Positions 17,867-25,634 of a DNA stretch of 55,958 nt are shown here, piece by piece. The DNA is from an uncultured Prevotellaceae bacterium (GTDB taxonomy: Bacteria > Bacteroidota > Bacteroidia > Bacteroidales > Bacteroidaceae), in NCBI GenBank assembly GCA_902800495.1, contig CADCET010000028.1:37723-93680 (forward strand), read 5' to 3'. The notes beneath the pieces were generated by a model. The model was not told the origin of the DNA and searched no databases. It was given only the letters and a program-made list of their open reading frames with translations. The stretch's first letter is position 1. Every line of letters starts with the position of its first letter. The translations under genes were made by a program, and so were the position numbers.

Positions 17867-19081
17867 ATGAAGAAAATCGTATTCATCATACTCACCATAG
17901 CTACTGTTGCAGTAGGTGCCAGCACGCATGTGGGCGACGAACTGAAGTACTACTTCGACCGCCACAACGTGCAGGACGAAGGCTACGAAATGGTGGCTAA
18001 CTACGCACAGTATGGCGACACGCTGCTGACGAGACTGCCAGAGGCGCCACTGTCGCTGTTCAACGTCGGACGGTGGCGGGGCATCAGTCGGCAAGGAACG
18101 GGAATAGAGCGCGACACTACTGGCCGCATCATCGTGGGACACTACGAGGCCGACACGCTGACATCGGGCATACGGCTCGACTCGGCTGAAGTCTATGCCG
18201 GCGACTTCAGCGGTACACAGGCTCATGGTCACGGCTGCTGTCTGACCGATGACGGCACTTACTACGAAGGGCAATGGGTGAACAACCGGCGGCAGGGCTT
18301 CGGCTTCGCCATATCGCCGACGACTCACCTGCGCGTGGGGCAATGGAACAACGACCGCTATTTGGGCGAGCGTATGCACTACACCAGCGAGCGCATCTAC
18401 GGCATCGACATCTCGCGCTACCAGCACGGTCACGGGCGTAAGAAATACCCCATTCTGTGGAACCAGCTGCGCATCTCGTACTTAGGCAACAAGAACCAGA
18501 AGAACGCCAAGGGAACGGTCAACTACCCCGTCTCGTTCGTGTTCATCAAGTCGACAGAGAGCACCAACATACGCAACCCCTTCTATGCTCAGGACTACGT
18601 GAAAGCCCGTCAGCAGGGCATTCCCATTGGCGCCTATCACTTCTTCTCGTGCAAGGTGTCGGGCAGCGCACAGGCCAGCCACTTCCTGTTGAACACGCTC
18701 TTCCGTAGCGGCGACCTGCCACCCGTGCTCGACTTGGAGCCCTCTTCCAGTCAGATAGCTGCGATGGGCGGCCCGCAGGTGCTGTTCAAGCATGTGCGCC
18801 AATGGTTGCAGGCCGTCGAGCGACGTACGCAGGTGAAGCCCATCCTGTATGTCAGCCAGAATTTCGTGAACAAATATCTGCAGGAGGCTCCCGACTTGAA
18901 ACGCGACTATCAGGTGTGGATAGCACGCTACGGCGAGTACAAACCCGATGTGAAGCTGGCTGTCTGGCAGTTGACGCCCAACGGACGTGTCGCCGGTATT
19001 CACGGTGAGGTAGACATCAACGTGTTCAACGGCTACCAGACGCAATGGGAGGATTTTCTCAAGGAGATGACCATCAAATAG
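17867..19081 (+). CDS. Exported MORN-repeat / GH25 muramidase
   Basis: Secreted or periplasmic lysozyme-type muramidase of 404 aa that would cleave the MurNAc-GlcNAc bonds of peptidoglycan. The signal peptide is MKKIVFIILTIATVAVGAST. Residues about 70-160 carry two or three MORN-like repeats (YAGDFSGTQAHGHGCC, YYEGQWVNNRRQGFGF). The GH25 domain follows, beginning YGIDISRYQ with the first catalytic Asp, and containing FVFIKSTEST, PIGAYHFF and the DLEP motif (VLDLEPSS) with the catalytic acid pair. It ends VDINVFNGYQTQWEDF, typical of the family. The start at 17867 is chosen over an upstream in-frame codon because the promoter -7 element ends at 17858. rlmH follows after 8 nt and is probably cotranscribed. 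Confidence 0.88.
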   Translation: MKKIVFIILTIATVAVGASTHVGDELKYYFDRHNVQDEGYEMVANYAQYGDTLLTRLPEAPLSLFNVGRWRGISRQGTGIERDTTGRIIVGHYEADTLTSGIRLDSAEVYAGDFSGTQAHGHGCCLTDDGTYYEGQWVNNRRQGFGFAISPTTHLRVGQWNNDRYLGERMHYTSERIYGIDISRYQHGHGRKKYPILWNQLRISYLGNKNQKNAKGTVNYPVSFVFIKSTESTNIRNPFYAQDYVKARQQGIPIGAYHFFSCKVSGSAQASHFLLNTLFRSGDLPPVLDLEPSSSQIAAMGGPQVLFKHVRQWLQAVERRTQVKPILYVSQNFVNKYLQEAPDLKRDYQVWIARYGEYKPDVKLAVWQLTPNGRVAGIHGEVDINVFNGYQTQWEDFLKEMTIK

Positions 19082-19089
19082 ACGAGAAG

Positions 19090-19560
19090 ATGAAGACACT
19101 ACTGATACTCGTCGGGAAGACCACCGACAAGCACTTTCAGGCGGGCATTGCCGACTACGTGGAGCGCATTGGCCACTACATGCCCTTCGAGCTGGTGACC
19201 ATACCCGAACTGAAGAACACCAAGAACCTGACGGAGGAGCAGCAGAAAACGGCCGAGGGTGACCTGATACTGCGTCAGCTGCAGCCGTCGGACACGGTGG
19301 TGCTGTTAGACGAGCACGGACGCGAATACCGCAGCCTTGAGTTTGCCCGCTGGATGGAGCAGAAACGAAACACGGCCCGCCGACTGGTGTTTGTCATCGG
19401 CGGACCGTATGGGTTTTCCAAAGAGGTATATGCGCGCGCGAACGAACAACTGTCGTTGTCGAAGATGACGTTTTCGCATCAGATGATACGCCTGGTATTC
19501 ACCGAACAAGTCTATCGCGCGTGTACTATAATAAAAGGTGAGCCTTACCACCACGAGTAA
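19090..19560 (+). CDS. rlmH: 23S rRNA pseudouridine-1915 N3-methyltransferase
   Basis: SPOUT-class methyltransferase of 156 aa that methylates pseudouridine 1915 in helix 69 of 23S rRNA using S-adenosylmethionine. The trefoil-knot SAM site is visible as VLLDEHGREYRSLEFA and FVIGGPYGFSKEVYARA, and the C-terminus RLVFTEQVYRACTIIKGEPYHHE is the conserved end. Length matches the family (155-160 aa). The start is the ATG at 19090 (MKTLLILVGKT), 8 nt after the lysozyme stop; a longer frame from 19045 overlaps the lysozyme gene and is not supported by the family. The stop codon lies inside the terminator stem. Confidence 0.95.
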   Translation: MKTLLILVGKTTDKHFQAGIADYVERIGHYMPFELVTIPELKNTKNLTEEQQKTAEGDLILRQLQPSDTVVLLDEHGREYRSLEFARWMEQKRNTARRLVFVIGGPYGFSKEVYARANEQLSLSKMTFSHQMIRLVFTEQVYRACTIIKGEPYHHE

Positions 19561-19573
19561 GCCTCACCTTTTT
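19534..19573 (+). terminator. Terminator overlapping the end of rlmH
   Basis: The stem at 19534-19548 pairs with 19557-19571 (15 positions, one C:C mismatch, 8-nt loop) and is followed by T5. The last five codons and the stop of rlmH are part of the stem. Confidence 0.8.
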
Positions 19574-19643
19574 AATTCTTCAATTCTTCAATTTTTCCGC
19601 TCGGCCCGCAGGGACGCTTGCCAGAGCAAGAATTTTTCAATTC

Positions 19644-20522
19644 TTACAGGTCGTTGTAGTTCTGCACGCTGAAGGTCGACGTACGCATGTCGCCCGTCTC
19701 GTAGCCACGACGCAGCCAGCGCTTACGTTGGTCGCTAGTGCCGTGAGTAAACGACTCCGGCGTAGCGCGGCCCTGAGCCTTCTTCTGGAGCCAGTCGTCG
19801 CCGATGGCCTTTGCCAGTTCCAAGCCCTTCTCTAAATCGCCGTACTCCATCGAGTGGTTCATGGCGTCTTCGTAGTGTGCCCAGACGCCGGCATAGTAGT
19901 CGGCTAACAATTCCAGACGGACGCTCAGCTGGTTGGCCGTCACCTTGTCTGTCTGATTCATAGCTGAGTGGGCCTTGTTGAGCGTTCCCGTCAGATACTC
20001 CACGTGATGTCCAATCTCGTGGGCAATGACGTAAGCGTAGGCAAAGGTGTTACCCTCGACACCCAACTGGCGCTTCATCTGCGTGAAGAACGAGAGGTCG
20101 ACATACAACTTCTGGTCGCCCGAGCAATAGAAGGGTCCTACGGCTGCTGTAGCCGAACCACAGGCTGAATTGACCTGATTGGTGAACAGCACCAGCGTGG
20201 GGTACTGATACTCGCCCCAGCCGTTCTCCTGGAACACCTTAGTCCACACTTCCTCCGTCGAGGCCAGAATCTGCTTGCACTCAGTAGCCAACTGCTGCTC
20301 TTCCTCGGTGAAGCTTTCCTCACCGACGGTCTCAGTCGGAGCTTGCATCTGCTGCTGAACGACGTTCTGAACAACGTCACCCAGATTACCACCCTGCATA
20401 AACGTCATCAAGGCAATAATCAGAATACCGCCAATACCGCCACCGATGCCTAACTTGGCACCACCGCTCATTCCGCGACGATCTTCCACGTTTGAGCTCT
20501 CTCTTCTTCCTGATAATTTCAT
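19644..20522 (-). CDS. Membrane-anchored neutral zinc metallopeptidase (YpfJ-like)
   Basis: Putative zinc protease of 292 aa of the YpfJ/KPN_02809 family. The N-terminus is charged (RRESSNVEDRRGM), followed by a glycine-rich membrane segment at about 22-41 (AKLGIGGGIGGILIIALMTF). The zinc and catalytic motif HEIGHH is at 168-173, after a region with PFYCSGDQKLYVDLSFF, and downstream LELLADYYAGVWAHY supplies the probable third ligand. Two cysteines near 121 and 133 could form a disulfide. The substrate is not known. Transcribed alone from its own promoter; divergent from serS. Confidence 0.9.
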   Translation of the reverse strand: MKLSGRRESSNVEDRRGMSGGAKLGIGGGIGGILIIALMTFMQGGNLGDVVQNVVQQQMQAPTETVGEESFTEEEQQLATECKQILASTEEVWTKVFQENGWGEYQYPTLVLFTNQVNSACGSATAAVGPFYCSGDQKLYVDLSFFTQMKRQLGVEGNTFAYAYVIAHEIGHHVEYLTGTLNKAHSAMNQTDKVTANQLSVRLELLADYYAGVWAHYEDAMNHSMEYGDLEKGLELAKAIGDDWLQKKAQGRATPESFTHGTSDQRKRWLRRGYETGDMRTSTFSVQNYNDL

Positions 20523-20555
20523 TGTTTCAAATTAGTTTTATTGGTTATTTGCTTG

Positions 20556-20586
20556 CAAAGTTAACAAAAAAATAGTAAAACAACAA
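20556..20586 (-). promoter_or_regulatory. Promoter of the metallopeptidase gene
   Basis: On the minus strand TTG (complement of 20584-20586), 20-nt spacer, TAACTTTG (complement of 20556-20563). Confidence 0.7.
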
Positions 20587-20602
20587 TTTCGAGAGCATTT
20601 TC

Positions 20603-20633
20603 TTTGCCATTCGCGTGGTTTTTTGTACTTTTG
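20603..20633 (+). promoter_or_regulatory. Promoter of serS
   Basis: TTTG at 20603-20606, 19-nt spacer, TACTTTTG at 20626-20633. Confidence 0.75.
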
Positions 20634-20673
20634 CACACAATTTTGAATATTCACTAAAAACGTATACGTAGTT

Positions 20674-21993
20674 ATGTTAACACTGAAACTCATTAATGAG
20701 GAGACAGAACGTGTGATTCGTGGTCTCGAAAAGAAGCACTTCAAAGGTGCGCGTGAGGCCATTGACCAGGTACTTGCCGTCGACAAGAAACGCCGTGAAG
20801 CCCAGCAGGAACTGGACCAGAACCTAAATGAAGCCAAGAAACTGGCAGCACAGATTGGGGCGCTCATGAAGGAGGGCAAGAAAGACGAGGCCAACGCCAT
20901 CAAAGAGAAAGTCTCGACGATGAAGGAGACCAACAAGCAGTTGGAGGAGACGATGAACAAGGCTCAGGAGGAGATGACCACCCTGCTCTGCCAGATTCCC
21001 AACATTCCCTATGACGAAGTGCCCGAGGGGGCTGCCGCTGAGGACAACCACGTGGTGAAGTCGAACCTGAAGGAGTGCGACGGAACCGACACCGTCGGCA
21101 ACTGGAACGTCAACCCGAAGTTAGGCATCGAGAATCCCCTGCCTCACTGGGAACTGGCTAAGAAGTACAACCTCATCGATTTCGACCTGGGCGTGAAGAT
21201 TACGGGAGCTGGTTTCCCAGTCTATATAGGTAAAGGTGCACAGCTGCAGCGCGCACTCATCAACTTCTTCCTGGCCGAGGCCTCGAAGAGCGGCTACACC
21301 GAGATTATGCCGCCGACGGTGGTCAACGCAGCCTCTGGCTACGGTACTGGCCAGCTGCCTGACAAGGAGGGCCAGATGTACCACTGCGAGGTTGACGACT
21401 TCTACCTCATCCCCACAGCCGAGGTGCCCGTGACTAACATCTATCGCGACGTTATCCTCGACGAGGCTCAGCTGCCCATCAAGAACTGCGCTTACACAGA
21501 GTGCTTCCGCCGCGAAGCTGGCTCGTATGGCAAGGACGTGCGCGGACTGAACCGTCTGCACGAATTCTCGAAGATTGAGATTGTACGTATCGACAAGCCT
21601 GAGCACTCGAAGGAGAGCCACAAGGAGATGCTGGAGCACGTAGAGGGACTGCTGAAGAAGTTAGAGCTTCCCTACCGCATTTTGCTGTTATGTGGTGGCG
21701 ACCAGAGTTTTACGAGTTCTATCTGCTACGACTTCGAGGTCTACTCTGAGGCTCAGGGCCGCTGGTTAGAGGTATCGTCAGTTTCTAACTTCGACACCTA
21801 TCAGGCCAACCGTCTGAAGTGCCGTTATCGTCGTGCCGACAACAAGAAGACCGAACTCTGCCACACGCTGAATGGTTCGGCGCTGGCTCTGCCCCGTATC
21901 GTGGCCGCCCTTTTGGAGAATAATCAAACTGAAAACGGCATCAAGATTCCCGCAGCATTGGTACCATATACCGGCTTCGACATGATCGACTAA
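20674..21993 (+). CDS. serS: Seryl-tRNA synthetase
   Basis: Class II aminoacyl-tRNA synthetase of 439 aa that charges tRNA-Ser (and tRNA-Sec where present). The N-terminal ~110 residues form the long antiparallel coiled-coil arm that contacts the tRNA variable arm (KRREAQQELDQNLNEAKKLA). The class II motifs follow: motif 2 with TECFRREAGSYGKDVRGLNRLHEFSKIE split here as FRREAGSYG and RLHEFSKIE, and motif 3 near the end LCHTLNGSALALPRIVAALLE. Serine-binding TAEVP (LIPTAEVPVTN) is present. Length and start (MLTLKLINEETERVI) fit Bacteroidetes homologues. Its own promoter lies at 20603-20633; the flavoprotein gene follows after 24 nt and may be cotranscribed. Confidence 0.96.
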   Translation: MLTLKLINEETERVIRGLEKKHFKGAREAIDQVLAVDKKRREAQQELDQNLNEAKKLAAQIGALMKEGKKDEANAIKEKVSTMKETNKQLEETMNKAQEEMTTLLCQIPNIPYDEVPEGAAAEDNHVVKSNLKECDGTDTVGNWNVNPKLGIENPLPHWELAKKYNLIDFDLGVKITGAGFPVYIGKGAQLQRALINFFLAEASKSGYTEIMPPTVVNAASGYGTGQLPDKEGQMYHCEVDDFYLIPTAEVPVTNIYRDVILDEAQLPIKNCAYTECFRREAGSYGKDVRGLNRLHEFSKIEIVRIDKPEHSKESHKEMLEHVEGLLKKLELPYRILLLCGGDQSFTSSICYDFEVYSEAQGRWLEVSSVSNFDTYQANRLKCRYRRADNKKTELCHTLNGSALALPRIVAALLENNQTENGIKIPAALVPYTGFDMID

Positions 21994-22017
21994 AATTATA
22001 TCAAACACAAAACGTAT

Positions 22018-24375
22018 ATGAACAAGATTGTAAAGAAGGAGCAATTCTCCGAGAAGGTTTTCCTCTTCGAGATTGAGGCTCCGCTGATAGCCAAAAGCCG
22101 CAAGGCTGGCAACTTCGTCATTGTACGCGTAGACAAGAAGGGTGAGCGTATGCCGCTGACCATTGCCGGCGCCGACATCGAACGCGGTACTATCACGCTG
22201 GTGGTACAGATGGTGGGATTGTCGTCGAAGAAACTGTGCGCGCTGAACGAAGGCGAGTACGTGGCCGATGTGGTTGGTCCCTTGGGTAACCCTACTCACA
22301 TTGAGAAATACGGCACTGTGGTATGTGCCGGTGGCGGATTGGGCGTTGCCCCGATGCTGCCCATCATCCAGGCCCTGAAGAAGGCTGGAAACCGTGTGCT
22401 TTCGGTAATGGCCGGACGTTCTAAGGATTTAATTATATTAGAAGATAAGGTGCGCGAGAGTTCCGACGAGGTCATCATCATGACCGATGACGGCTCGTAC
22501 GGCGAGAAAGGCGTTGTCACCGTTGGTATCGAGAAGTTCATTGAGCAGGAGCACGTCGACAAGGTGTTTGCCATTGGCCCTCCCATCATGATGAAATTCT
22601 CGAACCTCACGGCTCAAAAGCACAACATCCCCTGTGAAGTCAGCCTGAACACCATCATGGTCGACGGTACGGGTATGTGTGGTGCCTGCCGACTGACCAT
22701 TGGCGGCAAGACAAAGTTCGTCTGTATCGATGGTCCCGAGTTCGACGGAGCATTGGTCGACTGGGACGAGATGTTCAAACGCATGGGAACTTTCAAGCGC
22801 GCCGAGCAGGAAGAGTTGGAGCATTACGAAGAGCACCTCACGAGCGCCACGACTGTGTCCGACGGTTCCCCTGTCGGAAATACCACCGATGTCATCATGG
22901 ACGACGATCCCACCAACGACACCATCGAGGTGTTGACCGACAAGAAAGCCGCATGGCGTCAGGAACTCCGCACATCGATGAAGCCTAAGGACCGTATGGC
23001 CATTGAGCGCGTCGTGATGCCCGAACTGGATCCTGAATATCGTGCCACCACGCGTACCGAGGAGGTGAATATCGGCCTGACGAAAGAGATGGCTATGCAG
23101 GAGGCAAAACGCTGTCTCGACTGTCCGAAACCTTCTTGTGTCGAAGGTTGTCCCGTCAACATCGATATACCGTCGTTCGTCAAGAACATCGAGCGCGGCC
23201 AGTTCTTAGCTGCTGCCAAGGTGCTGAAGAACACATCGGCACTGCCCGCCGTCTGCGGCCGTGTCTGCCCGCAGGAGAAACAGTGCGAGAGCAAGTGCGT
23301 CCACCTGAAGAGTGGCGGCAAGGCTGTGGCCATCGGCTATCTGGAGCGTTTCGCTGCCGACTACGAGCGCGAGAGTGGCAACATCAGCCTGCCGGAGATT
23401 GCTCCTTCGAACGGTATCAAAGTGGCCGTCGTGGGTTCTGGTCCTGCCGGACTGTCGTTTGCTGGCGATATGGTGAAGAAGGGCTACGACGTCTATGTCT
23501 TCGAGGCGCTGCACGAGATTGGCGGTGTGCTGAAATATGGTATTCCTGAGTTCCGTCTGCCCAACAAGATTGTGGACGTGGAAATCGAGAATCTTGCCAA
23601 GATGGGTGTCCACTTCCAAACCGACGTCATCGTTGGCAAGACCATCAGCGTCGAACAATTAGAGAAGGAAGGCTTCAAGGGTATCTTCGTCGGTTCTGGC
23701 GCCGGTCTGCCTAACTTCATGAACATTCCTGGCGAGAACGCCATCAACATCATGTCGTCGAACGAATACCTGACGCGTGTGAACCTGATGGATGCTGCCA
23801 ACCCCACTACCGATACGCCGATTAACTTCGGCAAGAACGTACTTGTCGTGGGTGGTGGTAACACGGCTATGGACTCATGCCGTACGGCTAAGCGACTGGG
23901 CGGCAACGTCACGCTGGTCTACCGCCGTTCGGAGCAGGAGATGCCGGCCCGACTGGAAGAGGTGAAGCACGCCAAGGAGGAGGGTATCAACTTCCTGACG
24001 CTCCACAACCCTATCGAGTACATTGCCGACGAGCAGGGTGCTGTCAAGCAGGCTGTGCTACAGGTGATGGAACTGGGTGAGCCCGACGCCTCTGGCCGTC
24101 GCAGCCCGGTGCCCGTAGAGGGCAAGACCGTTACACTCGACGTCGACCAGGTGATCGTAGCCGTTGGTGTCAGCCCTAACCCGCTGGTGCCCAAGAGCAT
24201 CGAGGGACTGGAGCTTGGCCGTAAGAACACCATCGCCGTCAACGAGGGTATGCAGTCGAGCCGACTGGAGATTTTTGCCGGCGGCGACATTGTCCGTGGT
24301 GGTGCTACCGTCATTCTCGCTATGGGCGACGGTCGTCGCGCCGCACAAAACATGCACGAATACCTGCAGAAATAA
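22018..24375 (+). CDS. Fused NfnA/PyrK-like and GltD/NfnB-like iron-sulfur flavoprotein
   Basis: Fusion of 785 aa. Residues 1-280 are a ferredoxin-reductase-like FAD/NAD module with a 2Fe-2S site (VDGTGMCGACRLTIGG ... VCIDGPEF: one Asp and three Cys, as in NfnA). The rest is a glutamate-synthase small-subunit-type domain with two 4Fe-4S motifs (CLDCPKPSCVEGCPVNIDIP and CGRVCPQEKQCESKCV), an FAD Rossmann site (VAVVGSGPAGLSFAGDMVKKG) and an NADPH site (NVLVVGGGNTAMDSCRTAKR). Such fusions are commonly annotated as bifunctional dihydroorotate dehydrogenase B NAD-binding subunit/NADPH-dependent glutamate synthase. The domain order fits an NfnAB-type NADH-dependent ferredoxin:NADP oxidoreductase, i.e. 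flavin-based electron bifurcation; that role is inferred. No glutamate synthase large subunit is nearby. Confidence 0.88.
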   Translation: MNKIVKKEQFSEKVFLFEIEAPLIAKSRKAGNFVIVRVDKKGERMPLTIAGADIERGTITLVVQMVGLSSKKLCALNEGEYVADVVGPLGNPTHIEKYGTVVCAGGGLGVAPMLPIIQALKKAGNRVLSVMAGRSKDLIILEDKVRESSDEVIIMTDDGSYGEKGVVTVGIEKFIEQEHVDKVFAIGPPIMMKFSNLTAQKHNIPCEVSLNTIMVDGTGMCGACRLTIGGKTKFVCIDGPEFDGALVDWDEMFKRMGTFKRAEQEELEHYEEHLTSATTVSDGSPVGNTTDVIMDDDPTNDTIEVLTDKKAAWRQELRTSMKPKDRMAIERVVMPELDPEYRATTRTEEVNIGLTKEMAMQEAKRCLDCPKPSCVEGCPVNIDIPSFVKNIERGQFLAAAKVLKNTSALPAVCGRVCPQEKQCESKCVHLKSGGKAVAIGYLERFAADYERESGNISLPEIAPSNGIKVAVVGSGPAGLSFAGDMVKKGYDVYVFEALHEIGGVLKYGIPEFRLPNKIVDVEIENLAKMGVHFQTDVIVGKTISVEQLEKEGFKGIFVGSGAGLPNFMNIPGENAINIMSSNEYLTRVNLMDAANPTTDTPINFGKNVLVVGGGNTAMDSCRTAKRLGGNVTLVYRRSEQEMPARLEEVKHAKEEGINFLTLHNPIEYIADEQGAVKQAVLQVMELGEPDASGRRSPVPVEGKTVTLDVDQVIVAVGVSPNPLVPKSIEGLELGRKNTIAVNEGMQSSRLEIFAGGDIVRGGATVILAMGDGRRAAQNMHEYLQK

Positions 24376-24410
24376 TAGTGTGCTTTGCGGTTCACCCGCA
24401 AAGAATAATT

Positions 24411-24779
24411 ATGAACGGACTATATACCATCATTTTGCTCATACTAAGCAACGTCTTCATGACGTTGGCTTGGTATGGGCATCTTAAATTATCGGAGTCA
24501 GGCGTCAGTTCAAACTGGCCCTTGCTGGGTGTCATCGTATTCTCGTGGGGCATCGCCTTCTTCGAGTACTGTTGTCAAGTGCCTGCCAACCGCCTGGGCT
24601 TTATTGAGAACGGCGGTCCCTTTAACCTGATTCAGCTGAAGGTCATTCAGGAGTGTATCTCGCTGGCCGTTTTCTGCGTCATCGCCAACATCATGTTTCA
24701 GGGCACTCACCTGCACTGGAACCACATCCTGGCCTTCGTACTCATCATCTGTGCCGTCTATCTAGTCTTTATGAAGTGA
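24411..24779 (+). CDS. DUF486 / DMT-like small membrane protein
   Basis: Integral membrane protein of 122 aa with four predicted helices (NGLYTIILLILSNVFMTLAW, PLLGVIVFSWGIAFFEYC, LKVIQECISLAVFCVIANI, HILAFVLIICAVYLVFMK). The pattern, including FEYCCQVPANRLGF and LKVIQE, matches the DUF486 family, distant relatives of small multidrug-resistance/DMT transporters. The substrate is unknown. The start is the ATG at 24411; the upstream GTG in frame lies in a small hairpin (24383-24403) that follows the flavoprotein stop. The stop TGA is immediately followed by the ATG of the TtcA-like gene, so the two are coupled. Confidence 0.85.
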   Translation: MNGLYTIILLILSNVFMTLAWYGHLKLSESGVSSNWPLLGVIVFSWGIAFFEYCCQVPANRLGFIENGGPFNLIQLKVIQECISLAVFCVIANIMFQGTHLHWNHILAFVLIICAVYLVFMK

Positions 24780-25556
24780 ATGAAGACAGAACGGGAACTG
24801 CTCTTCAAGCGTCTTAACGAGCGCTTTGTACGGGCTTTTGTCACATACAGCCTGTTAGCCGACGGCGACCATGTACTCATCGGGCTGTCGGGCGGCAAAG
24901 ATTCGTTACTACTTACAGAACTGCTGGCAAAGCGTGCGCGCATCAATCACCCTGCGTTCCGCGTCGATGCCGTTCATGTCAGGATGGAAAACGTCAGCTA
25001 CGAAACGTCCACAGACTACCTGCAACAGTTTTGCGACAGCCTGGGCGTACCCCTGCACATCGTTACCACCTCTTTCTCGTCCGACCCTTCACCCTTCACC
25101 CCTCACCCTTCACCCGTCACCACTCACCCTTCACCCAAAGAAAAGCCCCCCTGCTTCCTCTGTTCCTGGTATCGCCGCAAGGAGCTTTTCAATCTGGCTC
25201 AGGAACTTGGCTGCAACAAAATTGCTCTCGGACATCATCGTGACGACATCATCCACACGACGCTGATGAACCTGACGTTTCAAGGACGATTCGGCACGAT
25301 GCCTGCTCTGCTCCGTATGCGAAAAATGCCACTGACCATCATTCGCCCGCTTTGTCTGATAGACGAGGCTGACATCCGCCATTATGCCACACTCGCCGAC
25401 TATCAGAAACTACAGAAGCTGTGTCCTTACGAGCATGAGACCAACCGCACGGAGATAGCAAAACTCTACGCCGCAATGGAAAAAATCAACCCAGAAGCTC
25501 GCTATTCCATCTGGAAAGCACTCGAAGCAGAAGGAAAATTGACTGAAGAGTATTAA
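24780..25556 (+). CDS. TtcA-like tRNA thiolation ATPase with repeat insert
   Basis: PP-loop ATPase of 258 aa related to TtcA, which puts sulfur on C32 of certain tRNAs using an iron-sulfur cluster. The PP-loop is at residues 37-42 (SGGKDS), a CxxC is at 125-128 (CFLC, then SWYRRKELF), and the ATP-binding partner motif LGHHRDDIIHTTLMNL follows. A further C near residue 218 (LQKLCPYE) may be the third cluster ligand. Residues 101-120 (SDPSPFTPHPSPVTTHPSPK) are an obvious low-complexity insert from a CCCTTCAC-type repeat, located in the loop just ahead of the CxxC. The start abuts the previous stop (TGAATG). Exact target is uncertain. Confidence 0.85.
   Translation: MKTERELLFKRLNERFVRAFVTYSLLADGDHVLIGLSGGKDSLLLTELLAKRARINHPAFRVDAVHVRMENVSYETSTDYLQQFCDSLGVPLHIVTTSFSSDPSPFTPHPSPVTTHPSPKEKPPCFLCSWYRRKELFNLAQELGCNKIALGHHRDDIIHTTLMNLTFQGRFGTMPALLRMRKMPLTIIRPLCLIDEADIRHYATLADYQKLQKLCPYEHETNRTEIAKLYAAMEKINPEARYSIWKALEAEGKLTEEY
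25084..25137. repeat. Tandem CCCTTCAC-type repeat inside the TtcA-like gene
   Basis: About 54 bp made of five or six imperfect copies of ACCCTTCACCC/ACCCCTCACC. It is in frame and codes for the Ser-Pro/His-Pro-rich insert. Related short motifs occur in the AddB-like gene (14827-14843) and at the start of mnmE. Confidence 0.75.
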
Positions 25557-25605
25557 AAACATATAATTATTGGCTTCAGATATGCCATCATTTGATTTTT
25601 TTCTG

Positions 25606-25613
25606 TATCTTTG
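25606..25613 (+). promoter_or_regulatory. Probable -7 element of the beta-propeller gene
   Basis: TATCTTTG, a full match to TAnnTTTG, 21 nt ahead of the ATG at 25635. The only upstream TTTG (25591-25594) is too close to act as the -33 element. Confidence 0.5.
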
Positions 25614-25634
25614 TCAGACGAATATCACCTTATT

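Noticed and set aside
19561-19660. Short AATTCTTCAATTCTT repeats between rlmH and the metallopeptidase gene
   Set aside because: They are simple A+T-rich direct repeats in a convergent gap, next to a clear terminator. No further structure is supported.
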